DNA from: UBA6115 sp050952935 | GTDB taxonomy: Bacteria; Bacillota; Clostridia; Christensenellales; Aristaeellaceae | Reading direction: 5' to 3' | DNA: 64,000 nucleotides | Assembly: GCA_050952935.1 (NCBI GenBank) | Contig: JBMNLS010000002.1 | Location: 806,001-870,000, forward strand | Shown here: piece by piece, positions 16,554-24,620 of the stretch | Position numbering within the stretch: position 1 is the stretch's first letter | Layout: every line of letters begins with the position of its first letter | The notes under the pieces: generated by a model | The model's input: the letters and a program-made list of their open reading frames with translations, nothing else | Told to the model about the DNA's origin: nothing | Database searches by the model: none | Position numbers and translations under genes: made by a program

Positions 16554-18026
16554 ATGCAGGATCAGCTGATTATTTTGAATTTTGACAAACAGTATGCTGC
16601 GGCGCTGGCCAGCCGCCTGCGGGCCGAGGCCATTTATTGCCGCATCTTGCCGGGAGAGAGTGCGGCGGCGGATATCCATGCCATCAACCCCCGCGGCCTG
16701 ATATTGGCGGGCGGCGTGTCAGGCCAGTTTATGGGCGAGATTGATCCGGAGCTGCTGAGCCTGGGCATTCCGGTGCTGGCGCTGGGGGACGCAGCGCCGG
16801 TAGCAGCCACCCTGTTGGGAGCTGAGGCCTGGGAGAAACGGGCGGTGAATGATGTGGGCACGGTAAAGTTTGCTTCCTCGCCCATCAGCGGTGAAATGGA
16901 TGAGATTGAGCGGCAGTTGCAGTTTGTCAGTCCCCTGACGCTGCCTGATAGCATGGAACCCTTGGTCCGGTGGGATGATGCGGTTATCGGCGCTCGGCAT
17001 TCCGAGAAACGGATCTATACGCTCCAGTGTCAGCTGGAAGCCAACGATATGGACATGATGGGCTTGTTGCTTCGCTTTGCCACCGATGTGTGCGGCTGCA
17101 CACCCTGGTGGAGTGAAGAGGCCTTTATTGATAAAACGAAGGCTGCCATCGCTCAAGAGGTGGGGGATGGAAAGGCGGTGTGCATCATGTCGGGCGGGCT
17201 TAGCAGCGGGGTAAATGCGCTGCTTGCCCACCGGGTGCTGGGTGAACGCCTTCAGTGCCTGTTTGTGGACACAGGTCTTCTTAGAGCGCATGAAACTGAG
17301 CGCTTTGTGGCGTACTACCGGGAACGGATGGGGTTAAACCTGCAGGTGATCCACGCTCAAAGCCAGTTTTTAGAAGCGCTGGCCGGCCTCGAAAAGCCGG
17401 AGGATAAGCAGGCTGCCATCATGCGCACCTTGCAGGACATGTTCCAGCAGGCCATGGAGGCGCAGGATTATGATGTATTGATCCTGCCGGGGAACGCCAG
17501 CCAGCTGATGGAAGGGCCGGAGACCGTGATGCCTATTCCCGTCATCAGGCAGCATAAGCCTGTGATGAGGCCCTTTGAGGAATTGTTCAAAGAGGAAATC
17601 CGCTTTGTGGGTGAGGAGCTGGGCATGCCGCAAGAATTGACCCACATGCAGCCCTTTCCCTGGACGGGGCTGGCACTCAGGGTGATTGGTGAATGCACAG
17701 CGGAAAAAATCAATATGCTCCGTCAGGCGGACGCCATGTTCGCTGAGGAAGTCAGGGAGGCGGGGCTCAACCGCAAGCTGTGGAAGTATTATGCGCTGCT
17801 GTACCATCTGCCGTACCGCGGGGAACACAGCGCGGCGGTGCTGGTGTTGCGCGCGGTGACAGCCAGCCATCAAGGGGGCGAGGTGTATGCTCTGGCGGCA
17901 CGGCTGCCCTATGATTTGCTGGAGCGTTATACCCTGCGTGTCCGGGGGGCTTGCCCCCAGGTGTGCAAGGTGGTGTATGACCTGACGCCTGGTTCCGGCA
18001 TCCTGCATGACGACGAGTGGCAATAA
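16554..18026 (+). CDS. GMP-synthase (GuaA) homologue lacking catalytic residues of both domains
   Basis: A 490-aa protein that aligns along its whole length with GuaA: amidotransferase domain (1-~185), ATP-pyrophosphatase domain and C-terminal dimer domain (QPFPWTGLALRVIGE, LRQADAMFAEEVREA, LPYDLLERYTLRVRG, CKVVYDL). Yet key residues are gone: the nucleophile region GVCYGMQ is ALGDAAP, the catalytic His region QFHPEV is LQCQLEA, the P-loop SGGVDSS is SGGLSSG, and the terminal KPPATIEWE is replaced. The frame is intact, so it is not obviously decaying. A pseudoenzyme or a changed activity is inferred. GAGGGAAG precedes ATG; it sits between a wall hydrolase and a GNAT gene. Confidence 0.8.
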   Translation: MQDQLIILNFDKQYAAALASRLRAEAIYCRILPGESAAADIHAINPRGLILAGGVSGQFMGEIDPELLSLGIPVLALGDAAPVAATLLGAEAWEKRAVNDVGTVKFASSPISGEMDEIERQLQFVSPLTLPDSMEPLVRWDDAVIGARHSEKRIYTLQCQLEANDMDMMGLLLRFATDVCGCTPWWSEEAFIDKTKAAIAQEVGDGKAVCIMSGGLSSGVNALLAHRVLGERLQCLFVDTGLLRAHETERFVAYYRERMGLNLQVIHAQSQFLEALAGLEKPEDKQAAIMRTLQDMFQQAMEAQDYDVLILPGNASQLMEGPETVMPIPVIRQHKPVMRPFEELFKEEIRFVGEELGMPQELTHMQPFPWTGLALRVIGECTAEKINMLRQADAMFAEEVREAGLNRKLWKYYALLYHLPYRGEHSAAVLVLRAVTASHQGGEVYALAARLPYDLLERYTLRVRGACPQVCKVVYDLTPGSGILHDDEWQ

Positions 18027-18071
18027 GAGTGTCTGCGGTTTAGATTGATTTTGGCATAAAGAGGAGTTTTA

Positions 18072-18878
18072 ATGCGACTATCCCACCCAAGCGCCCCTTT
18101 TCAAGGTGTTCCTGCTGAGGATGTTTTTTTTGCCGCCAACGACCAATATATACAGATGGGCGTTGGTTTTGTGGTGCTGAGTTTTCAGGAGGAGGCGAGG
18201 CCTGAGCGCCCCCTGCAGCTGTATGTGGATATCAAGTCCCAGCCTTCGGCCAGGAACCTGCTGTTGGGCGCCCTCCTGGGCCGCAGCGAGCAAATGCGGG
18301 CTGCTTTCCCAGGCGTCAAGGGCCGCATTTATACGGAGCTGCCGCCCACCCAGTTCGATATGCTGAATTTTTACACCCAGAATGGTTTTGCCGCGGATGA
18401 CGCTACGGAGGAGCATCTGATTCAGCTGCCTACAGGAGCCTCTCAGCCTCCGATGGGCTGCGAGTTTGCCTCAGTGCCGCTGCAAAGCGTACAGGAGCAG
18501 TATGCTTTTTTGCAGCGGCTGAATAAATACCGCCTTTCGCCCATCGCCCACGATTATCTGACCCTCCAGATGCAGCAGCCCTATTTCCTGGCGCTGGGTT
18601 ATTATCGGGGCGGGCACCCAATTGCTGAAATGATGATGACAGGCGCCAACGCAGATACAGCGGCCCTGGTGATGATTTATGTGCAGCGGGATATGCGCAG
18701 GCGGGGTGTCGCCCGCTCCCTTTTAACCGCGGGTTCCGACCTTCTGCGCCAGCGGGGCGTTTCTCAGGCTCTTACCCATGTGTCAAGCGGCAGTGCTCAG
18801 CAGATGGGCCTCATTCGCATGATGAGCGGTACCCGCCGCAAGATCATCAGCATCCTGCCCAATTTGCCTTTTGGCTAA
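18072..18878 (+). CDS. GNAT-family acetyltransferase (tandem GNAT)
   Basis: A 268-aa protein with an N-terminal degenerate GNAT-like half (RNLLLGALLGRSEQMRAAFP) and a C-terminal GNAT domain with the acetyl-CoA loop RRRGVARSLLTAGSDLL after the strand AALVMIYVQRDM. Such proteins N-acetylate small molecules or peptides, but the acceptor is unknown. GAGGAG precedes the ATG. It follows the GuaA-like gene by 45 bases on the same strand and ends before a strong bidirectional terminator. Confidence 0.78.
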   Translation: MRLSHPSAPFQGVPAEDVFFAANDQYIQMGVGFVVLSFQEEARPERPLQLYVDIKSQPSARNLLLGALLGRSEQMRAAFPGVKGRIYTELPPTQFDMLNFYTQNGFAADDATEEHLIQLPTGASQPPMGCEFASVPLQSVQEQYAFLQRLNKYRLSPIAHDYLTLQMQQPYFLALGYYRGGHPIAEMMMTGANADTAALVMIYVQRDMRRRGVARSLLTAGSDLLRQRGVSQALTHVSSGSAQQMGLIRMMSGTRRKIISILPNLPFG

Positions 18879-18892
18879 CCAGACTGCATATT

Positions 18893-18929
18893 AAAAGCGC
18901 TGCCGCATCATTAATATGGCAGCGCTTTT
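18893..18929. terminator. Bidirectional terminator between convergent GNAT and MFS genes
   Basis: A perfect 12-bp stem (AAAAGCGCTGCC / GGCAGCGCTTTT) with a 13-base loop; the arms end in A and T runs, so it can work in both directions. Confidence 0.85.
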
Positions 18930-18951
18930 GTGTTTGTGATGATTTAAAGGC

Positions 18952-20541
18952 TTATTGCCCTGCCAGCGCCCGCTCCCGCTCCAGCTCATCCAGGGGCTTT
19001 TTGGCAATGACAAGGACAACATAGCCCAGCAGGAAAAGAACGAGGATACCCAGTGCGCCAAAGGAGGAGCGGCCGGTGATATTCCCCACCACAGCATAAA
19101 GCAGGGGACCGATCACAGCGGCGAACTTACCGAAGATATCAAAAAAGCCGAAGTATTCATTGGAGCGCTTTTTGGGCACCAGCTTCCCAAAGTAGCTGCG
19201 GCTGACTGCCTGGATGCCGCCCTGCACGGTGCCTACCAGAATGGCCATGCTCCAGAAAAGTATGGTGGAGAATCGGATGGCGCTTTGATAGTTTGAGATG
19301 ACAGGCTTCTGGTTTGCCTGAAAGGCTATCAGATCCGTCTTTGCTTCCCCTGCGGCCTGGAGGACAAGTTTGACGTCAGCGGGGCTTAGGCCGCTGTCGT
19401 CTTTGATTTGGATATCCTCAGGGGGCTTGTGTTCGGTTTCTGTAAGCGTCCGCTGTGTGCTGTTCAGATAGGCGCCAAGCGCTGCTTCCGCCCTGCTTCG
19501 GTTTTCAAAGGCATAGTCCAGATATTTGGCTTCAATCTGCGCCCTTGCATCCGCAAAAGCGGCCTGATAGGCATCCTGATGGGGCTCCAGGGTGAAGCCC
19601 ATGATGAAGCCTACAAAGCAGATGAACATATAGACGACGATGGCAATGCACAGCGCCTTATGGGTGCTGATTTTTTTGGCCATCTTGGCAAAAAGGATGG
19701 AGGAGGGCATGGCCACAATCTGGGTGACCAGCAGCGCCAGAATCATCCCGGTGGCGCCCAGACCAAGGGCCGCGCCATAGGCGGTGGCAATGCTTATTAC
19801 CGTGCCTACGCCATCAATGTAAAAAAAGTAGGAAATGATAAACAGCAGCATTCCTTTTTGCCTGGTGATGTCCCGGGCGGTCTGAAGAATGCTGCTGAAA
19901 ATGTCTTTAATGGAAATACGGTCGGGCTTTTCTATATAGTGCACCTGCTCCACATTTTTAAGCATAGGGATGGAGAACAGCAGCCACCAAACCGGAACGA
20001 TTAGGATGGAGAACTTCTGGGCAATGGGGCTGGAGTAGCCCATTGCCATCAGCACCGCGATGGAGATCACAAAGGGGATGGTGCTGCCGCCGATATAGCC
20101 CATGGCATACCCCCAGGCGGAGACAGTGTCCATGCGTTCGTTGGTGGTGACATCGGTAAGAAAGCTGTCATAAAACAGGTTGGAACCGGAAAAACCAATG
20201 CGGGAGAGGATATATCCTACCAGCATCAGCCGCCAGTTGTCGGTGAAGGCCATGCTGGCGGTAAATACCACGCCCCCAAGCAGAAAAGCAGTGAACAGTT
20301 TTTTCTTCATGCCTTTAAAATCAGCGATGGAACCCAGGATAGGGGCAAGCAGTGCTAAGATCAGGGTGGCGATGCTGGTGCCATAGCCCCACCAGATGTC
20401 CCCCTGGTCACCAGCGAAGGCAACAAAAATGGTGGGGAAAATGGCCGCCATGATGTTGGTGGCATAAATTGAATTCGCCCAATCATACATAATCCAGCTG
20501 CGTTCCTTTTTGGTGAAGCGGGTTTTTCCGGAATTTGCCAT
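18952..20541 (-). CDS. MFS transporter of the UMF1/Atg22-like family
   Basis: A 529-aa permease with about twelve membrane segments. The start MANSGKTRFTKKERSWIMYD followed by WANSIYATNIM matches the UMF1/Atg22-like group. A soluble insert of about 100 residues (about 320-420, charged, with coiled-coil-like DARAQIEAKYLDYAFENRSR) interrupts the membrane core before the last four helices. Substrate unknown. The ATG at 20541 follows GGGAGG, so the longer upstream start is rejected. It is a single gene, convergent with the GNAT gene and divergent from dnaA. Confidence 0.82.
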   Translation of the reverse strand: MANSGKTRFTKKERSWIMYDWANSIYATNIMAAIFPTIFVAFAGDQGDIWWGYGTSIATLILALLAPILGSIADFKGMKKKLFTAFLLGGVVFTASMAFTDNWRLMLVGYILSRIGFSGSNLFYDSFLTDVTTNERMDTVSAWGYAMGYIGGSTIPFVISIAVLMAMGYSSPIAQKFSILIVPVWWLLFSIPMLKNVEQVHYIEKPDRISIKDIFSSILQTARDITRQKGMLLFIISYFFYIDGVGTVISIATAYGAALGLGATGMILALLVTQIVAMPSSILFAKMAKKISTHKALCIAIVVYMFICFVGFIMGFTLEPHQDAYQAAFADARAQIEAKYLDYAFENRSRAEAALGAYLNSTQRTLTETEHKPPEDIQIKDDSGLSPADVKLVLQAAGEAKTDLIAFQANQKPVISNYQSAIRFSTILFWSMAILVGTVQGGIQAVSRSYFGKLVPKKRSNEYFGFFDIFGKFAAVIGPLLYAVVGNITGRSSFGALGILVLFLLGYVVLVIAKKPLDELERERALAGQ

Positions 20542-20639
20542 GGCGATATCCTCCCTATCTGACGATTGCATTCATTATAACCAAACTTAGACAAAAATGC
20601 ACCTGTATGATTGCTACGGGAAATTAATATATGGCGATT

Positions 20640-20954
20640 TTACATAATATTTACGTAAGATATACAGTATTTATGCGAATCGTATTCGTTCATGCTACCC
20701 TATTTTGTGCCTGGGGGAAATTTCAACACAATGGATAGACAAGGGAGTTATCAACAGCCATGAAATCATACAGATTTCAAGCGGATTTGCAAACTTGAAT
20801 TGAGGGGCCTTTCATGCTAAGATAAGCGTGTGGAAGGGGGAAGGCGAGGGAGTCCTGTGAAAGTTATCCACAAAGGCTTATCCACAGCCAAACCCAAGAG
20901 TTATCAGCAAGAGCTGTTTTTTTTACCCCTTCCTTGTGCATAACTTGTGTATAA
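20640..20954. other. oriC: Putative chromosomal replication origin (oriC) with DnaA-box cluster
   Basis: The 430-base gap before dnaA holds an AT-rich part (about 20625-20690) and six DnaA-box-like 9-mers: TTATCAACA (20748), TTATCCACA (20864 and 20878), TTATCAGCA (20901), all plus, and the reverse forms TGTGCATAA (20935) and TGTGTATAA (20946). Two perfect consensus boxes 14 bases apart directly before dnaA are typical of Firmicute origins. No other gene is seen in this stretch. Function as the origin is inferred; neighbouring dnaN and recF are absent. Confidence 0.72.
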
Positions 20955-20973
20955 TTTGTTGGGGAGAGGCACA

Positions 20974-22290
20974 TTGAACTATCAATCTATCTGGGAACGG
21001 GCTTGTCAGCTGATGCGCGCGGAAATGTCCGACGTGACATACTCCACCTGGATTGAGCGGGCGCTGCGCCCGCTTGATATGGCGGGAGACCAGTATTTTG
21101 TGAAGGCGGAAACCGATTTTTACCATCAGTTTGTGGTGCCGCGCTATTCAGCGCTGATTTCCTCAGCCCTCGCCCAAGCCTCAGGGAAAGAGCTGAAGCT
21201 CAACATCCTCACCCCTCGTCAGGCGGTGGACTACAAGACAGGCGCTGCTGTGACGCCTATGCCATTACCCAAGCTTAACAACAAGTATACCTTTGAGTCT
21301 TTTGTGGTGGGCAGCGGCAACCGCTTTGCCCATGCCGCCTCTCTAGCGGTGGCGGAAGCGCCGGCGGACGCCTATAACCCGCTGTTTATCTACGGCGGCG
21401 TGGGTCTTGGCAAAACCCACCTGATGCATGCCATTGGTCACTATATTTTGCAGCAAAAGCCGGAAACCCGGCTGGAATATGTTACCAGCGAAACCTTTAC
21501 CATAGAACTGGTCACCGCCATTCAGACCAACCGCAACATCCAGTTCAGGGAAAAATATCGCAGCGTTGATGTGCTGCTGATTGATGATATCCAGTTCATC
21601 GCCGGGCGGGATTCCACCCAGGAAGAGTTTTTCCATACCTTTAATGCGCTGTTTAACGCGGGGAAACAGATCATCATCTCCTCTGACCGGCCGCCCAAGG
21701 AGATCGCCAAATTGGAAGAGCGCCTGCGCAGCCGTTTCCTCTCCGGCCTTCTTGCCGATATTCAGCGCCCGGACATGGACACCCGCTGCGCCATCCTCAG
21801 GCAGAAGGCCAATGAGGAAGGCATCCAGGTTGGGGAAGATGTGATCCAGATGATTGCCCAGAATGTGGACAGCAACATCCGTGAGCTGGAGGGCAGCCTG
21901 ACACGCCTGGCAGCGTATTCCTCTCTGTCGGGGATGGAGATCAGCCTGTCTTTGGCCCAGGAGGCGCTTAAAGAAATCATCAGCGACCATCAGCCCCGCA
22001 GCGTTACCTGCTTTGATGTGATGATGGCGGTGTCAGGATACTATGGGGTAAGTGAGGATGACCTGTGCGGTCCCCGGCGCAGCCGCAATGTGACCGTGCC
22101 TCGGCAGATGACCATGTACCTCTCCCGCAAGCTCACAGAGGCCAGTTTACCCAAGATCGGGGAGATGCTGGGCGGCCGGGATCACAGCACGGTACTGCAT
22201 GGCTGCGCCAAAATTGAGGAATTGAGCCAGTCAGCCCCGCCGGTGAAGGCGGCGATCAATGACCTGACCAAGCTGCTGCTTAGAAATTAA
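20974..22290 (+). CDS. dnaA: Chromosomal replication initiator DnaA
   Basis: AAA+ initiator that opens oriC. The 438-aa protein has domain I (IWERACQLMRAEMSDVTYST), a very short domain II, the AAA+ core with Walker A GGVGLGKTHL (~141) and Walker B VLLIDDIQFI, and the domain IV DNA-binding signature (RNVTVPRQMTMYLSRKLTE, GGRDHSTVLHG). The start is TTG at 20974, preceded by GGGGAGAGG; the longer GTG frame would run through the RBS. Unusually, dnaN does not follow; rpsR lies downstream in the opposite direction. Confidence 0.96.
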   Translation: MNYQSIWERACQLMRAEMSDVTYSTWIERALRPLDMAGDQYFVKAETDFYHQFVVPRYSALISSALAQASGKELKLNILTPRQAVDYKTGAAVTPMPLPKLNNKYTFESFVVGSGNRFAHAASLAVAEAPADAYNPLFIYGGVGLGKTHLMHAIGHYILQQKPETRLEYVTSETFTIELVTAIQTNRNIQFREKYRSVDVLLIDDIQFIAGRDSTQEEFFHTFNALFNAGKQIIISSDRPPKEIAKLEERLRSRFLSGLLADIQRPDMDTRCAILRQKANEEGIQVGEDVIQMIAQNVDSNIRELEGSLTRLAAYSSLSGMEISLSLAQEALKEIISDHQPRSVTCFDVMMAVSGYYGVSEDDLCGPRRSRNVTVPRQMTMYLSRKLTEASLPKIGEMLGGRDHSTVLHGCAKIEELSQSAPPVKAAINDLTKLLLRN

Positions 22291-22301
22291 AGATGTGGAA
22301 G

Positions 22302-22345
22302 GTCCAAAGTTATCAAATGTTTGATCACCTTGGGCTGATATTTTT
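22302..22345 (+). terminator. Probable terminator of dnaA
   Basis: An imperfect hairpin (22302-22317 with 22320-22335, two mismatches, inner palindrome ATCAAATGTTTGAT) is followed by ATTTTT. Confidence 0.6.
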
Positions 22346-22410
22346 GGGGAATTCTCTGCCCTCTTTCATACTGATAACGAACAGAAAGATCAAGTGTTGA
22401 CGGTTGACAA

Positions 22411-22440
22411 AAAAAATAACGCCCCGATTTTGTCAGGGCG
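22411..22440 (-). terminator. Terminator of the rpsF-ssb-rpsR operon
   Basis: On the minus strand CGCCCTG pairs with CGGGGCG around a seven-base loop (22420-22440), followed by TTATTTTTTT. Confidence 0.85.
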
Positions 22441-22456
22441 CTTTAAGCGGTTGATA

Positions 22457-22708
22457 TTAGTCAGCGGCGTAGGGTAGAAGCGCAATGGCACGGGCGCGCT
22501 TGATGGCTCCGCTTAGCTGACGCTGATGCTTGGCACAGGTGCCCAGCATCCGCCGGGGGTTGATCTTGCCGCGCTCGTTGATATAACGGCGCAGGCGGTT
22601 GACATCCTTGTAGTCGATAAATTCGACTTTGTTGGCGCAAAAATCACAGACCTTACGGCGTGGGCGCCTGCCGCGGGGGCGCGGCCTTCTTTCAGTTTGT
22701 TCAGACAT
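22457..22708 (-). CDS. rpsR: 30S ribosomal protein S18
   Basis: Small-subunit protein that binds next to S6. The 83-aa protein has an arginine/proline-rich N-terminus, then KVCDFCANKVEFIDYKDVNRLRRYINERGKI and the family segment RMLGTCAKHQRQL. The cysteines (CDFC, TC) mark the zinc-ribbon (C+) form. It is the last gene of the conserved rpsF-ssb-rpsR operon, 23 bases after ssb, and ends before a good terminator. Confidence 0.97.
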   Translation of the reverse strand: MSEQTERRPRPRGRRPRRKVCDFCANKVEFIDYKDVNRLRRYINERGKINPRRMLGTCAKHQRQLSGAIKRARAIALLPYAAD

Positions 22709-22731
22709 CTTATCGTCTCCTTAATATTGTG

Positions 22732-23151
22732 TCAAAAGGGCAGATCATCCTCATCCACCCGCACAAAGCCGCTGGCGGAAGTGTCAGGGCTTGAAACAGC
22801 GGGCGTCCGGGTGGGAGCATCACTGGCTTCACCCCGGGGGGTGAGGAACTCTACCTCGTCAGCCTGCACTTCCAGGCTGTAGCGCTGCTGGCCGTCATTG
22901 CCAGTGTAGCTCTGAAGGGTCAGCGTCCCGCAGACGCCTACTTTACGGCCTTTGGCCAGATAGCGGTTGCAGTTCTCGGCCAGCTGCCGCCAGGTGGTGA
23001 CGCGGAAAAAGTCCGCCTCCGACTGACCTGCCTCGGCGCTTTGGCGCCGACGGTTCACCGCGACGGTGAATGTGCACACCGGAATGCCTGATTGGGTGCT
23101 GCGCATCTCCGGATCACGGGTCAGGTTGCCGATTAGAAAAATTTTGTTCAA
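22732..23151 (-). CDS. ssb: Single-stranded DNA-binding protein
   Basis: Binds single-stranded DNA in replication and repair. The 139-aa protein begins MNKIFLIGNLTRDPEMR, has the OB-fold core (FFRVTTWRQLAENC, YLAKGRKVGVCGTL) and ends in the acidic partner-binding tail DEDDLPF. The linker is short, which explains the slightly short length. It lies between rpsF and rpsR as in most Firmicutes. Confidence 0.97.
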   Translation of the reverse strand: MNKIFLIGNLTRDPEMRSTQSGIPVCTFTVAVNRRRQSAEAGQSEADFFRVTTWRQLAENCNRYLAKGRKVGVCGTLTLQSYTGNDGQQRYSLEVQADEVEFLTPRGEASDAPTRTPAVSSPDTSASGFVRVDEDDLPF

Positions 23152-23163
23152 TGAAAGCCTCCC

Positions 23164-23544
23164 TTAAGCCTCGTCCGGGACGATCTCGGCTGTCACGCCG
23201 CCGGCTTCTGCAGGGGCTGCCGGAGCAGGCCGCTGAGCGCGGGGCTTGACATTGGACCGCTTATGCTCCACACGGGTAATCAGGTAGCGCATGACCTTGT
23301 CGTCAATTTGCATGATGCGCTCCATCTCCTTGGGGAAGACCGGGTCAACGGAGAAGTTGACCAGGACATAGAAGCCTTCGGGCTTGTCGTCCACCAGATA
23401 AGCCAGGCGGCGCTTGCCCCACTCTTCTACCTTCTCCACCTTGCCGCCGTGCTGAACGATAAGCGCGTTGTAGCGCTCAATCAGCTCTTTGCGGGCGTCT
23501 TCCTCAACGGCCGTGTCGATGATGTAAAGCAGTTCATAATCCAT
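23164..23544 (-). CDS. rpsF: 30S ribosomal protein S6
   Basis: The 126-aa protein starts MDYELLYIIDTAVEEDARKE and includes EEWGKRRLAYLVDDKPEGFY and the C-terminal RYLITR motif, followed by a ~30-residue Ala/Pro-rich tail (RPAPAAPAEAGG). The start at 23544 has GAGGAGGTGA upstream; a longer frame would use leader sequence and is rejected. First gene of the rpsF-ssb-rpsR operon. Confidence 0.96.
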   Translation of the reverse strand: MDYELLYIIDTAVEEDARKELIERYNALIVQHGGKVEKVEEWGKRRLAYLVDDKPEGFYVLVNFSVDPVFPKEMERIMQIDDKVMRYLITRVEHKRSNVKPRAQRPAPAAPAEAGGVTAEIVPDEA

Positions 23545-23570
23545 CTCTTTCACCTCCTCATGGACATATG

Positions 23571-23591
23571 GCGCCATGTCTTGCATGGCGC
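23571..23591 (-). promoter_or_regulatory. Inverted repeat in the rpsF leader, possible autoregulatory element
   Basis: A perfect 8-bp repeat (GCGCCATG / CATGGCGC, 5-base loop) sits in the 60-base leader between the promoter and the S6 RBS. S6:S18 leader RNAs are known in many bacteria, but the full conserved motif was not confirmed here. Confidence 0.4.
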
Positions 23592-23610
23592 AAGGATGTG
23601 CCAAGTCAAC

Positions 23611-23639
23611 ATTATACCTGGGAACAACTTAGAGTGCAA
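23611..23639 (-). promoter_or_regulatory. Promoter of rpsF-ssb-rpsR
   Basis: Minus strand TTGCAC (23634-23639), 17-base spacer, perfect TATAAT (23611-23616); start near 23604. Confidence 0.72.
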
Positions 23640-23748
23640 GTAAAAGATTAGAAAAATGCATTGTAAAAATGTAAAAAACCCACTTGATTTTTCAATCCGG
23701 GGTAAAAAACATATAATCAATGTACAGAAACTCAAATTGTCCCCGCCC

Positions 23749-23777
23749 TTGCTACCCGGCATCAAAGCCATTATAAT
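23749..23777 (+). promoter_or_regulatory. Promoter of the WalJ-like/CPBP/MBL/comEC gene group
   Basis: TTGCTA (23749-23754), 17-base spacer, perfect TATAAT (23772-23777), about 35 bases before the ATG at 23821. Confidence 0.6.
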
Positions 23778-23820
23778 AATCCTGCCTGAAGGCATATTGC
23801 AGCAATAAGGACAGGGCTTG

Positions 23821-24620
23821 ATGAAACTGGAATTCTGCCCGCTAAACAGCGGGTCAAACGGAAATGTGACCTATGTGGCGGCGGGGGACACCCGCCTTTT
23901 GATAGACGCGGGGCTGCCGGGGCGCAGCGTCGTAAGGATGCTGGAGCAGATCAAGGTGCTGCCGGAAACCATTAATGGCATCCTGGTGACCCATGAGCAC
24001 AGCGATCATGTGAAGGGTGTGGGGGTGCTCAGCCGCAAATACCATATCCCGGTTTACGCCAATGAGGCCACCTGGGAGGCCATGTACCGCATGGTGGGGG
24101 ATGTGCCGCCTCATTTACGCCGGGTGTTTGAAAGTGAAAATGATTTTTTTGTGGGGGATGTGGGGGTGTTTCCCATCCCAATCTCCCATGACACGGTGGA
24201 GCCGGTGGCCTTCCGCCTGTATGCCGGCAGCCGCAGTGTGGCGGTGGCCACGGACATGGGCCGGGTGTCCAAGCAGGTGCTGCGCTACCTGGCGGGAGCG
24301 GACATCATCCTGCTGGAGAGCAACCATGACCCGGAGATGCTGCGGCACAACATGCGGTATCCGGAAGCCTTGAAACGGCGCATTCTGGGCGTCCGGGGGC
24401 ATCTGAGCAACCTGAACTGCGCCGAAACCCTGCTTTCCTGTATGAAACCGGGGTGCAACACGCGCTGCTGGGGCATTTGAGCCAGGATAACAACACGCCG
24501 GAGCTGGCCATGCAGACCGTTGAGAATGAAATGCTGCGCCATGGCCTGTGCCCCGGAAAGGACATCCGCCTTGAAATGGCCTGGCGTGACCGGGTGGGCG
24601 GCTATTTCAGCATTGAATAG
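23821..24620 (+). pseudogene. WalJ/YycJ-like MBL-fold hydrolase, frameshifted
   Basis: Metallo-beta-lactamase-fold protein of the WalJ (YycJ) group. The zinc motif THEHSDHVKG, the second ligand region ISHDTVEP and ATDMGRVS are intact. The frame is lost near 24438: after GHLSNLNCAETLLS it runs out at 24480, but the next frame continues with LYETGVQHALLGHLSQDN, NTPELAMQTVENEML and a proper end at 24620. Restoring one base (an extra C) gives about 266 aa, the normal family length. Either a true single-base deletion or a sequence error. The start ATG follows AAGGA. Confidence 0.85.

Noticed and set aside
20946..20955. TATAAT before dnaA as its promoter
   Set aside because: It overlaps a DnaA box, lacks a -35, and would place the start inside the ribosome binding site.
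23712..23717. Second TATAAT upstream of the WalJ-like gene
   Set aside because: No -35 at an acceptable distance; the promoter at 23749-23777 is better.
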